Source of the DNA: Polyangiaceae bacterium UTPRO1 | GTDB taxonomy: Bacteria > Desulfobacterota > Binatia > UTPRO1 | NCBI GenBank assembly: GCA_002050235.1 | Contig: MWST01000010.1 | Span: forward strand, 1 to 64,000 | DNA length: 64,000 nt | Direction: 5' to 3' | Part shown: positions 40,044-49,484 of the stretch, piece by piece | Layout: each line of letters starts with the position of its first letter | Position numbering within the stretch: position 1 is the stretch's first letter | The notes under the pieces: generated by a model | Told to the model about the DNA's origin: nothing | The model's input: the letters and a program-made list of their open reading frames with translations, nothing else | Databases searched by the model: none | Translations under genes and position numbers: made by a program

Positions 40044-41627
40044 ATGGCGCGCTGCCGGCCGCCGCGGGGAGACGCCGCCGATGTCGTGACGACGACCGAC
40101 CCGGAGCGCCTCGCATCCTACCTGACCGACGCGGCGCGGGTCCCTGGAGGCCATACGCCCGCCGTCTCCCTGCCGGCGAGCGAAAGAGCGATCGCGGCGC
40201 TTCTTGCCGCCGACGCTCCGGCGCTGGTGATCGGCGCGCAGTCGTCGCTCACCGGCGGGGCGACGCCGCGCGGCGAGCGCATCATCTCGACCGCGCGCCT
40301 GACGGCGGTCGGCCCGTACACCCCGGGGAGCGTCACCGCCGGCGCCGGCGTCGTGCTCGCCGACCTCGCCGCGGCGCTCGCGGCGCGCGGTCAATGGTAC
40401 CCGCCGCTCCCTACCTACGCCGGCGCTACGGTCGGCGGCAGCGTCGCCACCAACGCCGCCGGCGCCGCCACCTTCAAGTACGGAGCCACCCGCGCCTGGG
40501 TCCGGGGACTCACGGTAGTGCTCGCCGACGGCGGCGTCCTCGACCTCGTCCGCGGCGAGGTGACGGCGAGTCCGGAGGGCCATTTCGAGGTCGTCGGAGT
40601 CGACGGGACGGTGCGCCGCATAGACGTCCCCGGCTACCGCATGCCCGCCGTCCGCAAGCTCGCGGCCGGCTATTACGCTGCCCCGGAAATGGACCTCGTG
40701 GATCTCTTCGTCGGCGCCGAGGGCACCCTCGGCGTCGTGACCGCCGTGACCCTCGCGGTCCTGGACGCGGTGCCGGCATGGTTCACCGCCCTGATCCCTT
40801 GCCGCAGCGAGGGTGCGGCGCTGGCCCTCGCCGACGACCTGCGGCGCGCCGCTGCGAGCGCCGCCGCCATCGACGTCGCCGCCCTCGAATGGCTCGACGC
40901 GCGCGCGGCGGCACTGGTGCGCGCCGATCCGACGGCGGCGGCGCTTGCCGCGCCGCTGCCGCCCGCCGCCGGAGCGGTGCTCCTGCAGGTGGCCCTGCCC
41001 GCGCATCTCGACGCCGATGCCGCGGCAGCGGACATAGCCCGCGCCAACGATCCGAGCAGCGACACGATGCTGGGGAGGCTCTACCGCCTCCTCGAACGGC
41101 GCGGCGTCCTCGCCGCCGCCATCCCGGCGCTCCCCGGCGACGCCGCCGGCCGCGAGCGGCTGTTCGCGCTTCGCGAAGCCGTGCCGCAAGCCGTGAACCG
41201 CCTGGTCGGCGCGGCCCAGCGCCGCATCGACCCGACGCTCGCGAAAGCGGGCGGCGACGTCATCGTCGCCCCCGAGCATCTGCGAACGCTCCTGGCGCAG
41301 ATCCACGCCGAGCTCGCCGCCCGCGACCTCGACTATGCGATCTGGGGTCACCTCTCGGACGGCAACCTGCACCCGAACGTCGTGCCGCGGCGCCCGGGCG
41401 ACGGCGCCGCTGCCGCCGCCGCCGAGCTCGCCATCGGCCGCGCCGCGGTCGCGCTCGGCGGCAGCCCTCTCTCCGAGCACGGCGTCGGCCGCAACCCCGT
41501 CAAGCAGGCGCTGCTCCGCAGCCTCTACGGCGACGTCGGCATCGCCGCGATGCGCCGGGTGAAGCAGGCTCTCGACCGGCGCGGCATCCTCGCTCCGGGG
41601 GTGATCTTTGCCGCCGGATCGGTGTAA
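40044..41627 (+). CDS. FAD-linked oxidase (D-lactate dehydrogenase/GlcD-like)
   Basis: This flavoprotein is about 527 residues. The PCMH-type FAD domain has LVIGAQSSLTGGATPRG, PTYAGATVGGSVATNAAG and VDLFVGAEGTLGVVTAVTL. The FAD-oxidase C-terminal domain has the conserved GHLSDGNLHPNVVP and ends with a typical LDRRGILAPG. It oxidises a 2-hydroxy acid, but which one is unknown. It is not DprE1: the C-terminal half is the lactate-dehydrogenase kind. The start is uncertain (GTG 40017, ATG 40044 or GTG 40086). It is placed in a sugar locus, behind the reductase gene, so a sugar-acid substrate is possible. Confidence 0.82.
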   Translation: MARCRPPRGDAADVVTTTDPERLASYLTDAARVPGGHTPAVSLPASERAIAALLAADAPALVIGAQSSLTGGATPRGERIISTARLTAVGPYTPGSVTAGAGVVLADLAAALAARGQWYPPLPTYAGATVGGSVATNAAGAATFKYGATRAWVRGLTVVLADGGVLDLVRGEVTASPEGHFEVVGVDGTVRRIDVPGYRMPAVRKLAAGYYAAPEMDLVDLFVGAEGTLGVVTAVTLAVLDAVPAWFTALIPCRSEGAALALADDLRRAAASAAAIDVAALEWLDARAAALVRADPTAAALAAPLPPAAGAVLLQVALPAHLDADAAAADIARANDPSSDTMLGRLYRLLERRGVLAAAIPALPGDAAGRERLFALREAVPQAVNRLVGAAQRRIDPTLAKAGGDVIVAPEHLRTLLAQIHAELAARDLDYAIWGHLSDGNLHPNVVPRRPGDGAAAAAAELAIGRAAVALGGSPLSEHGVGRNPVKQALLRSLYGDVGIAAMRRVKQALDRRGILAPGVIFAAGSV

Positions 41628-41639
41628 GCATCGGCGCCC

Positions 41640-41912
41640 ATGCCGACCGCATCGCCGCCCCCGACGTCGCTCCCGGCCGTCGCCGCTCCCGCCGCCCCGC
41701 CCTCGCTCTGGCCGACGCTCGGACCGTCGTTTCCCAATGCCGGCGTCGCCGGGGCGCTGGCGATCGCGCTCGCCTACTTCTCGCTCGGCGTCGCCGTCGG
41801 CGCACTCCTCAAGCAGTCGCCGACCGGCAGGCGGTGGCTGCCGGTCGTCGTCGTGCCCGGGGTGCTCGCAGGCCTCGGCTTCATCGCCTGGGTGATACGA
41901 TCGCTGCGCTGA
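41640..41912 (+). CDS. Small two-helix membrane protein, unknown
   Basis: The 90-residue protein has a Pro/Ala-rich N-terminal 35 residues and then two likely transmembrane helices (AGVAGALAIALAYFSLGVAVGALL and LPVVVVPGVLAGLGFIAWVI) joined by a short basic loop (KQSPTGRR). I recognise no family. It lies 12 bp after the oxidase gene and its stop codon is next to the start of the GT-C gene, so co-transcription is likely. A membrane partner of one of these is possible, but nothing in the sequence proves it. Confidence 0.6.
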   Translation: MPTASPPPTSLPAVAAPAAPPSLWPTLGPSFPNAGVAGALAIALAYFSLGVAVGALLKQSPTGRRWLPVVVVPGVLAGLGFIAWVIRSLR

Positions 41913-41956
41913 CGACGCCGGCAGCAGGGCGCGGCGGCGCCGCGTATGCGGCGATC

Positions 41957-43546
41957 GTGGCCGTCGCCGCAGCCGTGACGGCGCTCGTCGGCGTCCGCGG
42001 CGACTTTCCGTTGAGCGACGACTGGTCCTACGCCTGGTCGGTGCAGGCGCTCTGCGAGGAGGGCGCGCTCCGCTTCATGCCCTGGACCGGCGCCAGCCTC
42101 GTCCTCCAGACCTGGTACGGCGCCGCGCTCTGCCGCGCCTGCGGCTTCTCGTTCGAGGTGCTCCGGATCTCGACCGTGGTGCTGGCGACGGCGGGCGCAC
42201 TCGGCTTCTGGGCGCTCCTCGGCTGGGCGGGCGTCCGCGGCGCAGCGCGCGTCCTCGCCACCGTTCTCTTCGCGCTCGACCCGCTCTACGTGAACCTCGC
42301 CTTCACCTTCATGACCGACGTCCCCTTCACGGTCGCGGCGGTGGGGGCCGGCTACTGCTACGTCCGCGGCTTCGCGACCGGGCGGCGCGCCTGGCTGATC
42401 GCCGGATCGTGCATCGCCGCAGCCGCGCTCCTCATCCGTCAGCACGGCATCTTCGTTGCCGCCGCCGCGAGCTTGACCGCACTCCTCGCAGCCGAGCGCC
42501 CGTGGCGGACGCGCCTCGCCGATGCCACGGCCGCCGGCGCCATCGCCCTCGCCGCCGCCGTCGCCTTCCACGTCTGGCTCTTCGCGCTCCACGGGGCACC
42601 GCTCGCGGTGCACACCAAGCTCGGCGAGGCGAGCCGGGTGCAGGCGGCGGGCGTCGTCAACGCCGCCTTCCGCGGGCTCGAGACCCTGGCCTTTCTCGTC
42701 GCCCCGCTCGCACTGGCACTCCGCCGCGACGTCATGTCCCGGCACCGCGCCGGCACCATCGCCGCGACCGGCGTCCTGGCACTCCTCGCCGTCCTCCTCT
42801 ACCGCCGCACCGGGGCCGGCATGTTCTACCTCACCAACGTCATGTACGACCTCGGGCTCGGCGCCTCGTCGCTCCGCGATACCCAGTTCCTGGCGCTGCC
42901 GCATCCCGTCGAGCTCGGACGGGCGCTCGGCGTGCCGCTGACGCTGCTTGCGACCTGGGCCGCCGGCATCGTCGTGGTCGCGTGGCTCCTCGTCCTCCGG
43001 CGCCGCCGCGAGCCGGTCGCGCTCTTCCTCGGCGTCGCCGCCGCGGCGCTCTTCCTCGGGAGCCTCGTCCACACCCGTTACTACTTCGACCGCTATCTCC
43101 TCGCCGTCCTGCCGTTTGCTATCGGCGCGCTCGCGGTCGCGGCGCGGGTCGAGCCCGGACGGGCAAGCCTGGCGCTGGCAGCACTCCTCGCCTACTACGC
43201 CGTCGCCGGCACCCACGACTACCTGGCCTGGAACCGCGCCCGCTGGGCCGGGCTCGCCGAGCTCGCGGCGCAAGGCGTACCGCCGGCGGCGATCGACGGC
43301 GGCATGGAGTTCAACGGCTGGACGCTCGCCGCAACCCTCGATCGCTGGCCGACCGACGCCGAGGCGCGTCCGGGACAGCCGCCTGTGCGCAAGAGCTGGT
43401 GGTGGGTCGTCGACGACCGTTACCTGGTGAGCTTCCGGCCGCTCCCGGGATACACCGTCCGGCGCGCGCTCCCCTACCGGCGCTGGCTGCCGCCGGGAAC
43501 GGGACGGATCGTCGTCCTCGAGCGCCGGGACGCCGTCAGTCCTTGA
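41957..43546 (+). CDS. GT39-like polytopic glycosyltransferase
   Basis: This membrane protein of about 529 residues belongs to the GT39/ArnT-like GT-C group. The first loop has DFPLSDDWSYAWSV with the acidic pair typical of donor binding, then VNLAFTFMTDVPFT and a later YYFDRYLLAVLPF. About ten to twelve hydrophobic helices follow. The start is uncertain: GTG 41957 shortens the first helix, while CTG 41909, which overlaps the preceding stop codon as CTGA, would keep it whole. The last 11 bases overlap the convergent methyltransferase gene. Donor and acceptor are unknown. Confidence 0.72.
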   Translation: MAVAAAVTALVGVRGDFPLSDDWSYAWSVQALCEEGALRFMPWTGASLVLQTWYGAALCRACGFSFEVLRISTVVLATAGALGFWALLGWAGVRGAARVLATVLFALDPLYVNLAFTFMTDVPFTVAAVGAGYCYVRGFATGRRAWLIAGSCIAAAALLIRQHGIFVAAAASLTALLAAERPWRTRLADATAAGAIALAAAVAFHVWLFALHGAPLAVHTKLGEASRVQAAGVVNAAFRGLETLAFLVAPLALALRRDVMSRHRAGTIAATGVLALLAVLLYRRTGAGMFYLTNVMYDLGLGASSLRDTQFLALPHPVELGRALGVPLTLLATWAAGIVVVAWLLVLRRRREPVALFLGVAAAALFLGSLVHTRYYFDRYLLAVLPFAIGALAVAARVEPGRASLALAALLAYYAVAGTHDYLAWNRARWAGLAELAAQGVPPAAIDGGMEFNGWTLAATLDRWPTDAEARPGQPPVRKSWWWVVDDRYLVSFRPLPGYTVRRALPYRRWLPPGTGRIVVLERRDAVSP

Positions 43547-44453
43547 CCGCGAGCACGGCGAGGCGCGCGTTCATCCCGACCGCCGCGCCCGCCGCGAGGA
43601 CGAGCTCGAGCGGCACCCGCATCGCCAGCGGCATGCGGTAGCGCCCGAGGTAGACGGCGCCCTGGCGGAACTCGAGGATGCGGAACTTGGCGAGCTCGAC
43701 CATGCGCCGCAGGGTCGGCGGCGTGAAGTAGTGGAGGTGCGGCGGCACGTAGAGGCGGAAGAGGAGCTCGTTGGCTCTGGGGCCGTGAAGGCGCGCGTAG
43801 AGGCCGACCAGCGAGGTCAGCAGGCAGCGCTGATTGGGAACGGCGATGGCGATCGCTCCGCCCGGACGCAAGAGATCGTAGGCGCGCCGCAGCGTCGCCA
43901 GCGGATCGACGACGTGCTCGAGGACGTCGAGCATGGTGATCGCGTCGAACGACTCGCCGAAGCGGTGCTCTTCGATCGGCGCGACGACGATCTCGACGCC
44001 GAACTCGCGCGCCGCCTTCTCGGCCGTGAGCGAGCAGATGTCGATGCCGCGGGCGCGCCAGCCGCGCTCGCGCGCCAGGTGCATCAGGATGCCGGTCCCG
44101 GCGCCGATGTCGAGCAAGGAGCCGGGGCCGCCGGTGGCGCTCTCGAGCCGCCCGAGGTGGCGGCGCATCTCGCGGATCACCGGATCTTCCACGAAGTTTC
44201 GGTGGCAGTTGGCGAAGAAGTCCCGCACCTCGGGAAACGCGGTCTCGTCGGTGTAGCCCTGGGTCTCGATCTCGGCTTTTTCCGCGAGCGACGGCAGCGG
44301 CTCGGCGCGGATGAGGCGGCAGCCGGCGCAGCGCAGGATGCGCCGCCACCCCATGTCGTGGACGAGCCGATAGCCGCTGCCGCCGCAGAGCGCGCAGGGC
44401 GTCGGCGCGACCGCGGCGCGCGCACCGCTTCGCTGCGGGGTCAGGGACGGCAC
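43536..44453 (-). CDS. Class I methyltransferase with N-terminal zinc-ribbon-like motif
   Basis: This 305-residue protein has four Cys near the front (CALC at about residue 20 and CAGC at about 42), likely a zinc-binding knuckle as in sugar-linked C-methyltransferase-like proteins. The Methyltransf_12/25 fold follows: LLDIGAGTGILMHLA (SAM loop), then DAITMLDVLEHVVDPLATL. The C-terminal part (PPHLHYFTPPTLRRM) is common in methyltransferases of polysaccharide loci. The target is unknown, but a glycan methyl group is likely given the neighbours. It overlaps the next methyltransferase by 13 bp. Confidence 0.8.
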   Translation of the reverse strand: MPSLTPQRSGARAAVAPTPCALCGGSGYRLVHDMGWRRILRCAGCRLIRAEPLPSLAEKAEIETQGYTDETAFPEVRDFFANCHRNFVEDPVIREMRRHLGRLESATGGPGSLLDIGAGTGILMHLARERGWRARGIDICSLTAEKAAREFGVEIVVAPIEEHRFGESFDAITMLDVLEHVVDPLATLRRAYDLLRPGGAIAIAVPNQRCLLTSLVGLYARLHGPRANELLFRLYVPPHLHYFTPPTLRRMVELAKFRILEFRQGAVYLGRYRMPLAMRVPLELVLAAGAAVGMNARLAVLAVKD

Positions 44454-45238
44454 AAGGCGATGAGGTCCAGGGCTTCGGGATGGACGGACTCGAGGACGTG
44501 GAAGTCACTCGGGGCGATCGATCGGCTGTCGCGGTCGGCGTCGGCGACGCGCCGGCGCACCAGCACCGCCAGGCGCCCGAAGACGTACTTGACGACGCGG
44601 TCGGGCAGCAGCGTCCGCAGACCCAGCGGATCGAGGCGCAGGATGCGGCGCACCTGGCGGGCCCGCTCGGCGTCGAAAGCGCGCACCTTGTCGTTGCCCA
44701 TCATCGAGTAGAGGTCGACGCGCGCGAAGAGCGGGCGCAGCAAGTCCAGCAGCTCGTCGGCTATGTACTCGCGCAGGTGGTACGGGTTCTCGGAGACCGA
44801 GGTGAGCCGGTTCGGCGTGGTCAGCATGAGCACGCCTCCCGGTCGCAGCGCCGCGCGCACGGCAGCCAGGAACCGCGCCGGATCGGCGAGGTGCTCGATC
44901 ACCTGGAAGTTGGTCACGAGATCGCAGCGGAGGTCGAGGCCGGGCAGCTCGTAGACGTCGAGGCGGCGGAACTCGAGGTTGGGGCGCACGTACCTGGCTG
45001 CCGCGGTCCGCACCGCATCGATGGAGTAGTCGATGCCGGTCACGTGCCGCGCCGTCTCGGCGAGCAGCACGGTCCCGAAGCCCTCCCCGCAGCCGGCATC
45101 GAGCACGTCGCGGCCGCGGGCGAGCTCGCGCGCGTAGCGGTACGCCGCCAGGTGCCGGGCTTCGTCGTAGGCGAAGCCTTCGCCGTGGCCGGGACGTTCA
45201 CCGCTGTGGAGCAATGGGGTCACTGCCGCTTGGGTCAT
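44441..45238 (-). CDS. Class I SAM-dependent methyltransferase
   Basis: This 265-residue protein has the SAM motif DVLDAGCGEGFGTVLLAE near residue 44, and the post-motifs DLVTNFQVIEHLADPARFL and ALRPGGVLMLTTPN. The ubiquinone/glycan methyltransferase type is clear, but the target cannot be read. It overlaps the HEAT-fused membrane protein by 4 bp at its start and the zinc-knuckle methyltransferase by 13 bp at its end, so these three are one unit. It lacks membrane segments. Confidence 0.82.
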   Translation of the reverse strand: MTQAAVTPLLHSGERPGHGEGFAYDEARHLAAYRYARELARGRDVLDAGCGEGFGTVLLAETARHVTGIDYSIDAVRTAAARYVRPNLEFRRLDVYELPGLDLRCDLVTNFQVIEHLADPARFLAAVRAALRPGGVLMLTTPNRLTSVSENPYHLREYIADELLDLLRPLFARVDLYSMMGNDKVRAFDAERARQVRRILRLDPLGLRTLLPDRVVKYVFGRLAVLVRRRVADADRDSRSIAPSDFHVLESVHPEALDLIALCRP

Positions 45239-48200
45239 GCCGGTCCTTCCGGAGCCGCGAGGGAGGCGGGCGGACTCGTGTTGTAGCCTGCGCTCCCGGG
45301 CATGGAAAAGGCCGTGCTGTCGATAGCGACGAGCGAGCGCGGGAGCGCTCCCGATTGCTTGCTATAGGCCCTGCCGGCCAGGCGGCGCACGATGTCGTCG
45401 CCGTCACTGCTCGCGGCCTCTGCCAGCGCCGGGGCGACGTCGGCGGTCGCCGGCAGCTCCCCGAGACTCCACGCCGCGGCGCGACGTACCGCAGCGCTGC
45501 CGTGCCCGAGAGCGGCGCGCACGGCGCCGACGAGGCTCGGCTCGCCGAGCGCCGCGGCGATCCAGAGTGCCGGCTCGACGCCGCCGGCGACGGCGCCCCG
45601 CACGCACTCCACGACCTCGGCCCGCGCCGCCGCATCCGTAGCCGCCAAGTCGAGGAGCGTCGTCGGCACCAGCTCGGCGAGCGCCGCCTCGGGACGCGCC
45701 AGGAGCGCGGTGAGCTCGCAGGCGACGCCGCGGGGCGCCAGAACCGCGAGCGCCGCGGCCGCAGAGGCGGTCGTAGCGGCGTCCGCGAGCACGGCGCCCG
45801 CCGCGGCTCCCGGTGTGCCGGCGCGGAGCCGAACGCGCAGCGAGTCGACCGTCGCCGCGTCTCCGAGCCGGCCCGCGAGCTCGGCGGCGAACGCGGCGGC
45901 CGCAGGCGGCGCCACCGCGTCGACGAGAACGGCGCGCACCGCTGCCGCCAATGCCTCGCGCCCCGGCCACACCGCGGGCAGCTCCGGGCCCGCCCACAGG
46001 TGGGCGCGCGCCACGAGCTCGGCGCGCGTGACCTTCATCGCCCCGAGCGCGTCGCGAATGATCCGGAGATCGCCGGAAGCAGCCTCAGCGAAGAGATACG
46101 ACGCCGCCCGCGGGTCGCGCAGGTCGCGAATGGTGCGCAGGAGGAGGATGCGGGCGCGACGATCGAGCCCGCTCGCGGCGACATAGGTTTCGAGCCCGCG
46201 CTCCGGCTCGCGCTCGAGCGCGGCGAGGAGCGCGGTGACTGCGGCCCGGCGCACCAGCGCATCGCCGTCGCCGGCGAGCGCGAGGAGCGCCGGCGCCGTC
46301 GCCGCGGCGGGATGCGCCGCCAGCGCGGCGATCGCCTGCAGGCGCGCACCGAGGTCACCCTCCGACGCCGCGCCCGCCAGGGCGGCGCCGAGAGATACCG
46401 GCAGCGGCGGCGCCGCGGCGGCGCCGCGCCGCAGGCGCACGGCATCGCTGCCGGACACGAGCACGTCGAAGCGTCCGTCCCGTTCACCGAGCGCGTAGTG
46501 GGCGCGGACGAAGCCGCGCAGCAGGAAGTAGTACGCCGGCGCGGCGTCGAAGAAGGTGAACTGGTGGTTCAGCGCCGCCAGCACCGTGGGCCCGGCGGCG
46601 GCCAGCGCATCGACGATCTCGGCCTCCTCGCGGTGATCGGGCCGTCCGGGGAAGAAGTAGTCGTGCGGCGTCGGATTGCGGCCGCCGGTCAGAAACAGGA
46701 CGACGGCCAGGCTCGGAAAGCCGAGGGTCGCGTCGTTGGTGCGCAACCTAGATCCGACTCGCTCGCTGGCGGCAGCGAGGGCGCGGAGATCGTCGGCGCG
46801 CTCCTCCTCGACGCCGACCGGCGCGGCCGCGAAGGGCAGTACGAACCGGCCTCCGGAGCGCAGGATCTGCAAGCCCGGCAGGAGCCCGACGCCGATCGCC
46901 GCCGCCGGGAGCGCGGCGGTGCCGATCACGAGCGCCCGCAGCACGCGCCGATGCCGGCTCGCAAGCGCGTGCTCCCAGGCGCGGAGCACGCGCTCGAGGA
47001 GGAAGCCCGCGAAGACCAGCGAGAGCGGCGCGGCAGCGAGCAGGTGCATGAAGTCGGCGCGCGGATAGAGCTGCAGGAACATGAAGCTCGCGAAGACCAG
47101 CAGCACCACCGGCGCGGCGTCGTCGATCGCGGAACCGCGCCGCCGGCGCCGCCAAAGCCAGCACGCTCCGGCGGCGTGGGCCACGAGCGCGAGCGTGAAG
47201 GCGCCGCTCTGGAGCTGCCAGATCGCCGACCACAGCAGCCCCTCCGGCATGACGCCGAAGCGGGCCACGGCGCCCGCTGCCGGGGCGGCGGCGAGCACGA
47301 TCGCGGCGACGGTGGCGCGCGGCAGCACCCAGCGCCGCGCCAGGAAGGCGGCGCTCGCGTAGCCGATCGCGAGCGCCGTCAACAGCAGCCCCCACGGCTC
47401 CGGGCGCGGGAACGGCTCGTAGTAGATGTCGGCCGCACCCGAGCCGATCAGCAGCACCTCGCGCAGGAAGCCCGCGGTCCCGAGCCGCCGCCAGAAGAAG
47501 GCGAGCCACGGCAGCGAAAGCATCAGGAAGGGCGCGCCGAGGACGAGGAGATCCCCGAACGCGCCGGCGCGCCGCACGCACCCGCGCGTCGCCGTCCCCG
47601 CCATCACCAGCGCCAGCGGCACCAGGTAGACGACCGCGTCGAGCGGGCGCGGCACGATCCCGAAGACGACGACCACGCCGAAAAGGATGCCGACGAAGAC
47701 CAGCCCCCAGAGCGCGGCGACGACGCGACCGCCGCGGCCGTCGGCGCTGCGCTCGCAGGCCAGCACGCTCGCCGCCGCGGCGGCGAACGCGAACACACCG
47801 GCGTTCGGCTTCATTGCCAGCGTCGCCGCCGCGGCGGCGCCGGCCACGGCGAGCCAGGCGCGGCGACCGCGGCGCGCAAAGGCGACGGTCGCCGCCGCCG
47901 TCGCCGTCCAGCCCGCGGTCGCGAACCACGCCGGATAGGCGATGTTGAAGGCGCAGAACTCCCCCGGGTAGACCGGAATGTAGGCGAGATAGAGCGCCGG
48001 CAGCGCCAGCGCGATCCACGGGCGGGCGACGCCGGCCAGAAGTCCCGCGAGCCCCGCCGCGGTCGCGGCATGCACGAGTGCCACGAGCGTCCGGAAACCG
48101 ACCAGATCGCCCACCGCCCGCCAGAGCGCCGCACTGAGCGCGAAGAATCCCGGCGTATAGCCGGTGCTGAAATCGACGTACGGCAGCTCGCCGCCGACCA

Positions 48201-48333
48201 CGCGCGCGATCTGATAGAGGAGCGTCCCTTCGTCCTCGACGTTGAGACCGTAGGCGCGAAAGGGCAGCAGATACGCGAGGGCGTAGGCGAAGACCGCCGT
48301 CGCCAGCGCCAGCCGGCGCCCGTGCGGCGTCAT
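45235..48333 (-). CDS. GT-C type membrane protein fused to HEAT repeats
   Basis: The 1032-residue protein has two halves. Residues 1-490 are polytopic, with a first-loop motif NVEDEGTLLYQIARVVGGELPYVDF, the later MKPNAGVFAFA and YPRADFMHLL, all shared with two paralogues at 57.5-61.3 kb. A periplasmic section containing TGGRNPTPHDYFF (residues 549-561) ends the glycosyltransferase part. Residues 640-1005 are a solenoid of Ala-rich helical pairs (for example ALVRRAAVTALLAAL and SAAVRRAAAWSLGEL) typical of HEAT repeats. I know no standard family with this fusion. The repeats probably act as a periplasmic docking platform (inference). It overlaps the methyltransferase downstream by 4 bp. Confidence 0.78.
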   Translation of the reverse strand: MTPHGRRLALATAVFAYALAYLLPFRAYGLNVEDEGTLLYQIARVVGGELPYVDFSTGYTPGFFALSAALWRAVGDLVGFRTLVALVHAATAAGLAGLLAGVARPWIALALPALYLAYIPVYPGEFCAFNIAYPAWFATAGWTATAAATVAFARRGRRAWLAVAGAAAAATLAMKPNAGVFAFAAAAASVLACERSADGRGGRVVAALWGLVFVGILFGVVVVFGIVPRPLDAVVYLVPLALVMAGTATRGCVRRAGAFGDLLVLGAPFLMLSLPWLAFFWRRLGTAGFLREVLLIGSGAADIYYEPFPRPEPWGLLLTALAIGYASAAFLARRWVLPRATVAAIVLAAAPAAGAVARFGVMPEGLLWSAIWQLQSGAFTLALVAHAAGACWLWRRRRRGSAIDDAAPVVLLVFASFMFLQLYPRADFMHLLAAAPLSLVFAGFLLERVLRAWEHALASRHRRVLRALVIGTAALPAAAIGVGLLPGLQILRSGGRFVLPFAAAPVGVEEERADDLRALAAASERVGSRLRTNDATLGFPSLAVVLFLTGGRNPTPHDYFFPGRPDHREEAEIVDALAAAGPTVLAALNHQFTFFDAAPAYYFLLRGFVRAHYALGERDGRFDVLVSGSDAVRLRRGAAAAPPLPVSLGAALAGAASEGDLGARLQAIAALAAHPAAATAPALLALAGDGDALVRRAAVTALLAALEREPERGLETYVAASGLDRRARILLLRTIRDLRDPRAASYLFAEAASGDLRIIRDALGAMKVTRAELVARAHLWAGPELPAVWPGREALAAAVRAVLVDAVAPPAAAAFAAELAGRLGDAATVDSLRVRLRAGTPGAAAGAVLADAATTASAAAALAVLAPRGVACELTALLARPEAALAELVPTTLLDLAATDAAARAEVVECVRGAVAGGVEPALWIAAALGEPSLVGAVRAALGHGSAAVRRAAAWSLGELPATADVAPALAEAASSDGDDIVRRLAGRAYSKQSGALPRSLVAIDSTAFSMPGSAGYNTSPPASLAAPEGPA

Positions 48334-48348
48334 GACGGCGCGCCGCGC

Positions 48349-49482
48349 TCAGGCACGCGCGCCTCCGAAATCCGCCAGCCGCTCGACCACCGCCTCGATC
48401 TCGTCGGTGACGCCGTCCCACGTGAAGCGCTGCGCCCAGGCGAGCGCTCCCGTGCGCAGGCGGTGCCAGGCGGCATCGTCCGTGAGCAGGCGCACCAGGG
48501 CCGCAGCGCAAGCGGCAGCGTCGCCGTGGCGTACGAGCACCCCGCTCTCTTCGTGCCGCACCGAGTCGCGGAGCCCCGGCGAGTCGCTGGCGACGGCCGG
48601 GACGCCGCACGCCGCCGCCTCGAGCACCGTGAGCCCCCACCCCTCCTTCTCCGACGGGTTCACGAAGACGCGCGCCGCCTGGTAGAGCGCGACCTTCTCC
48701 TCTTCGCTGACGAAGCCGCGGAACTCCACCGCGTCGCCGATGCCGAGCCGCGCCACCTGCTGCTGCAGCGGCTGCACCGCATCGCCGCGGCCGACGATCA
48801 CCAGGCGCGCCTTCGGCACCGCGGCAAGCAGGCGCGGCATCGCCGCGACCACCACGTCGATGCGCTTGTAGCTCTCGACGCGCCCGAGCGAGAGGACGAC
48901 CGGCCCCGGCGGCCGCGACGACGGCCGGTAGCGCTCGTGGTCGAGGCCGTTGGGGATGAAGGTCACGTGATCGGGCGCGATGCCGCGCGCGATCAGATCG
49001 TCGCGCGTGCTCGGCGACACCGCGATCAACGGCACGTCCCTGTAGATGGTCGGGATGCCGCGTTCGCTGAGGAACGTGATCATCGCCACCGGAAAGCTCA
49101 CCTGACGAAACGCGGTGGCGCCGAACAGGTGGTGCACGAGTCCCAGCACCGGCACGGACGACCAGAGCGGACCGTAGAAGGGCAGCTTGTTCAGGTTCTC
49201 GACGAGGAGCGCCCGGTCGCCGACGTCGCGCACCAGCCGCCGCGCCAGCAGCGGCCCGCGAGCGTAGAACGAGTAGCGGTTGCCGACCCGCAGGACGCGC
49301 ATGCGGCCCTCGGCGCCGATGGCGGCGGCGCCGGGGTAGCCGGCACAGACCAGAGTCACCGGGAAGCCGCGCTCCGCCAAGCGGCCGAACACCTCGTGCT
49401 GATGGACCTCGGCGCCGCCGGCCAGAGGATTTTCGATGTCGCGCTCGTTGAGCACGAACACATGCGGCCGATCCGCCGCCAC
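48349..49482 (-). CDS. GT4 family glycosyltransferase
   Basis: This 377-residue GT-B protein begins VFVLNERDIENPLAGGAEVHQHEV, a typical GT4 acceptor-side loop. It contains ISPN-like FIPNGLDHERY, then LSLGRVESYKRID and the EX7E donor motif in FVNPSEKEGWGLTVLEAAACG. It retains the conformation of sugar nucleotide-dependent retaining enzymes. GTG 49482 is two bases after the DPM1-like stop codon, and the longer frame upstream is a shadow of that gene. Its sugar specificity is unknown. It lies 15 bp before the HEAT fusion gene. Confidence 0.85.
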   Translation of the reverse strand: MAADRPHVFVLNERDIENPLAGGAEVHQHEVFGRLAERGFPVTLVCAGYPGAAAIGAEGRMRVLRVGNRYSFYARGPLLARRLVRDVGDRALLVENLNKLPFYGPLWSSVPVLGLVHHLFGATAFRQVSFPVAMITFLSERGIPTIYRDVPLIAVSPSTRDDLIARGIAPDHVTFIPNGLDHERYRPSSRPPGPVVLSLGRVESYKRIDVVVAAMPRLLAAVPKARLVIVGRGDAVQPLQQQVARLGIGDAVEFRGFVSEEEKVALYQAARVFVNPSEKEGWGLTVLEAAACGVPAVASDSPGLRDSVRHEESGVLVRHGDAAACAAALVRLLTDDAAWHRLRTGALAWAQRFTWDGVTDEIEAVVERLADFGGARA

Positions 49483-49484
49483 GG

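Noticed and set aside
39148..41627. Reductase plus FAD oxidase as a DprE2/DprE1 pair for arabinose donor synthesis.
   Set aside because: The oxidase has the lactate-dehydrogenase type C-terminal domain (HLSDGNLHPN) and the reductase is RmlD-like with YVFDG, so neither matches DprE proteins.
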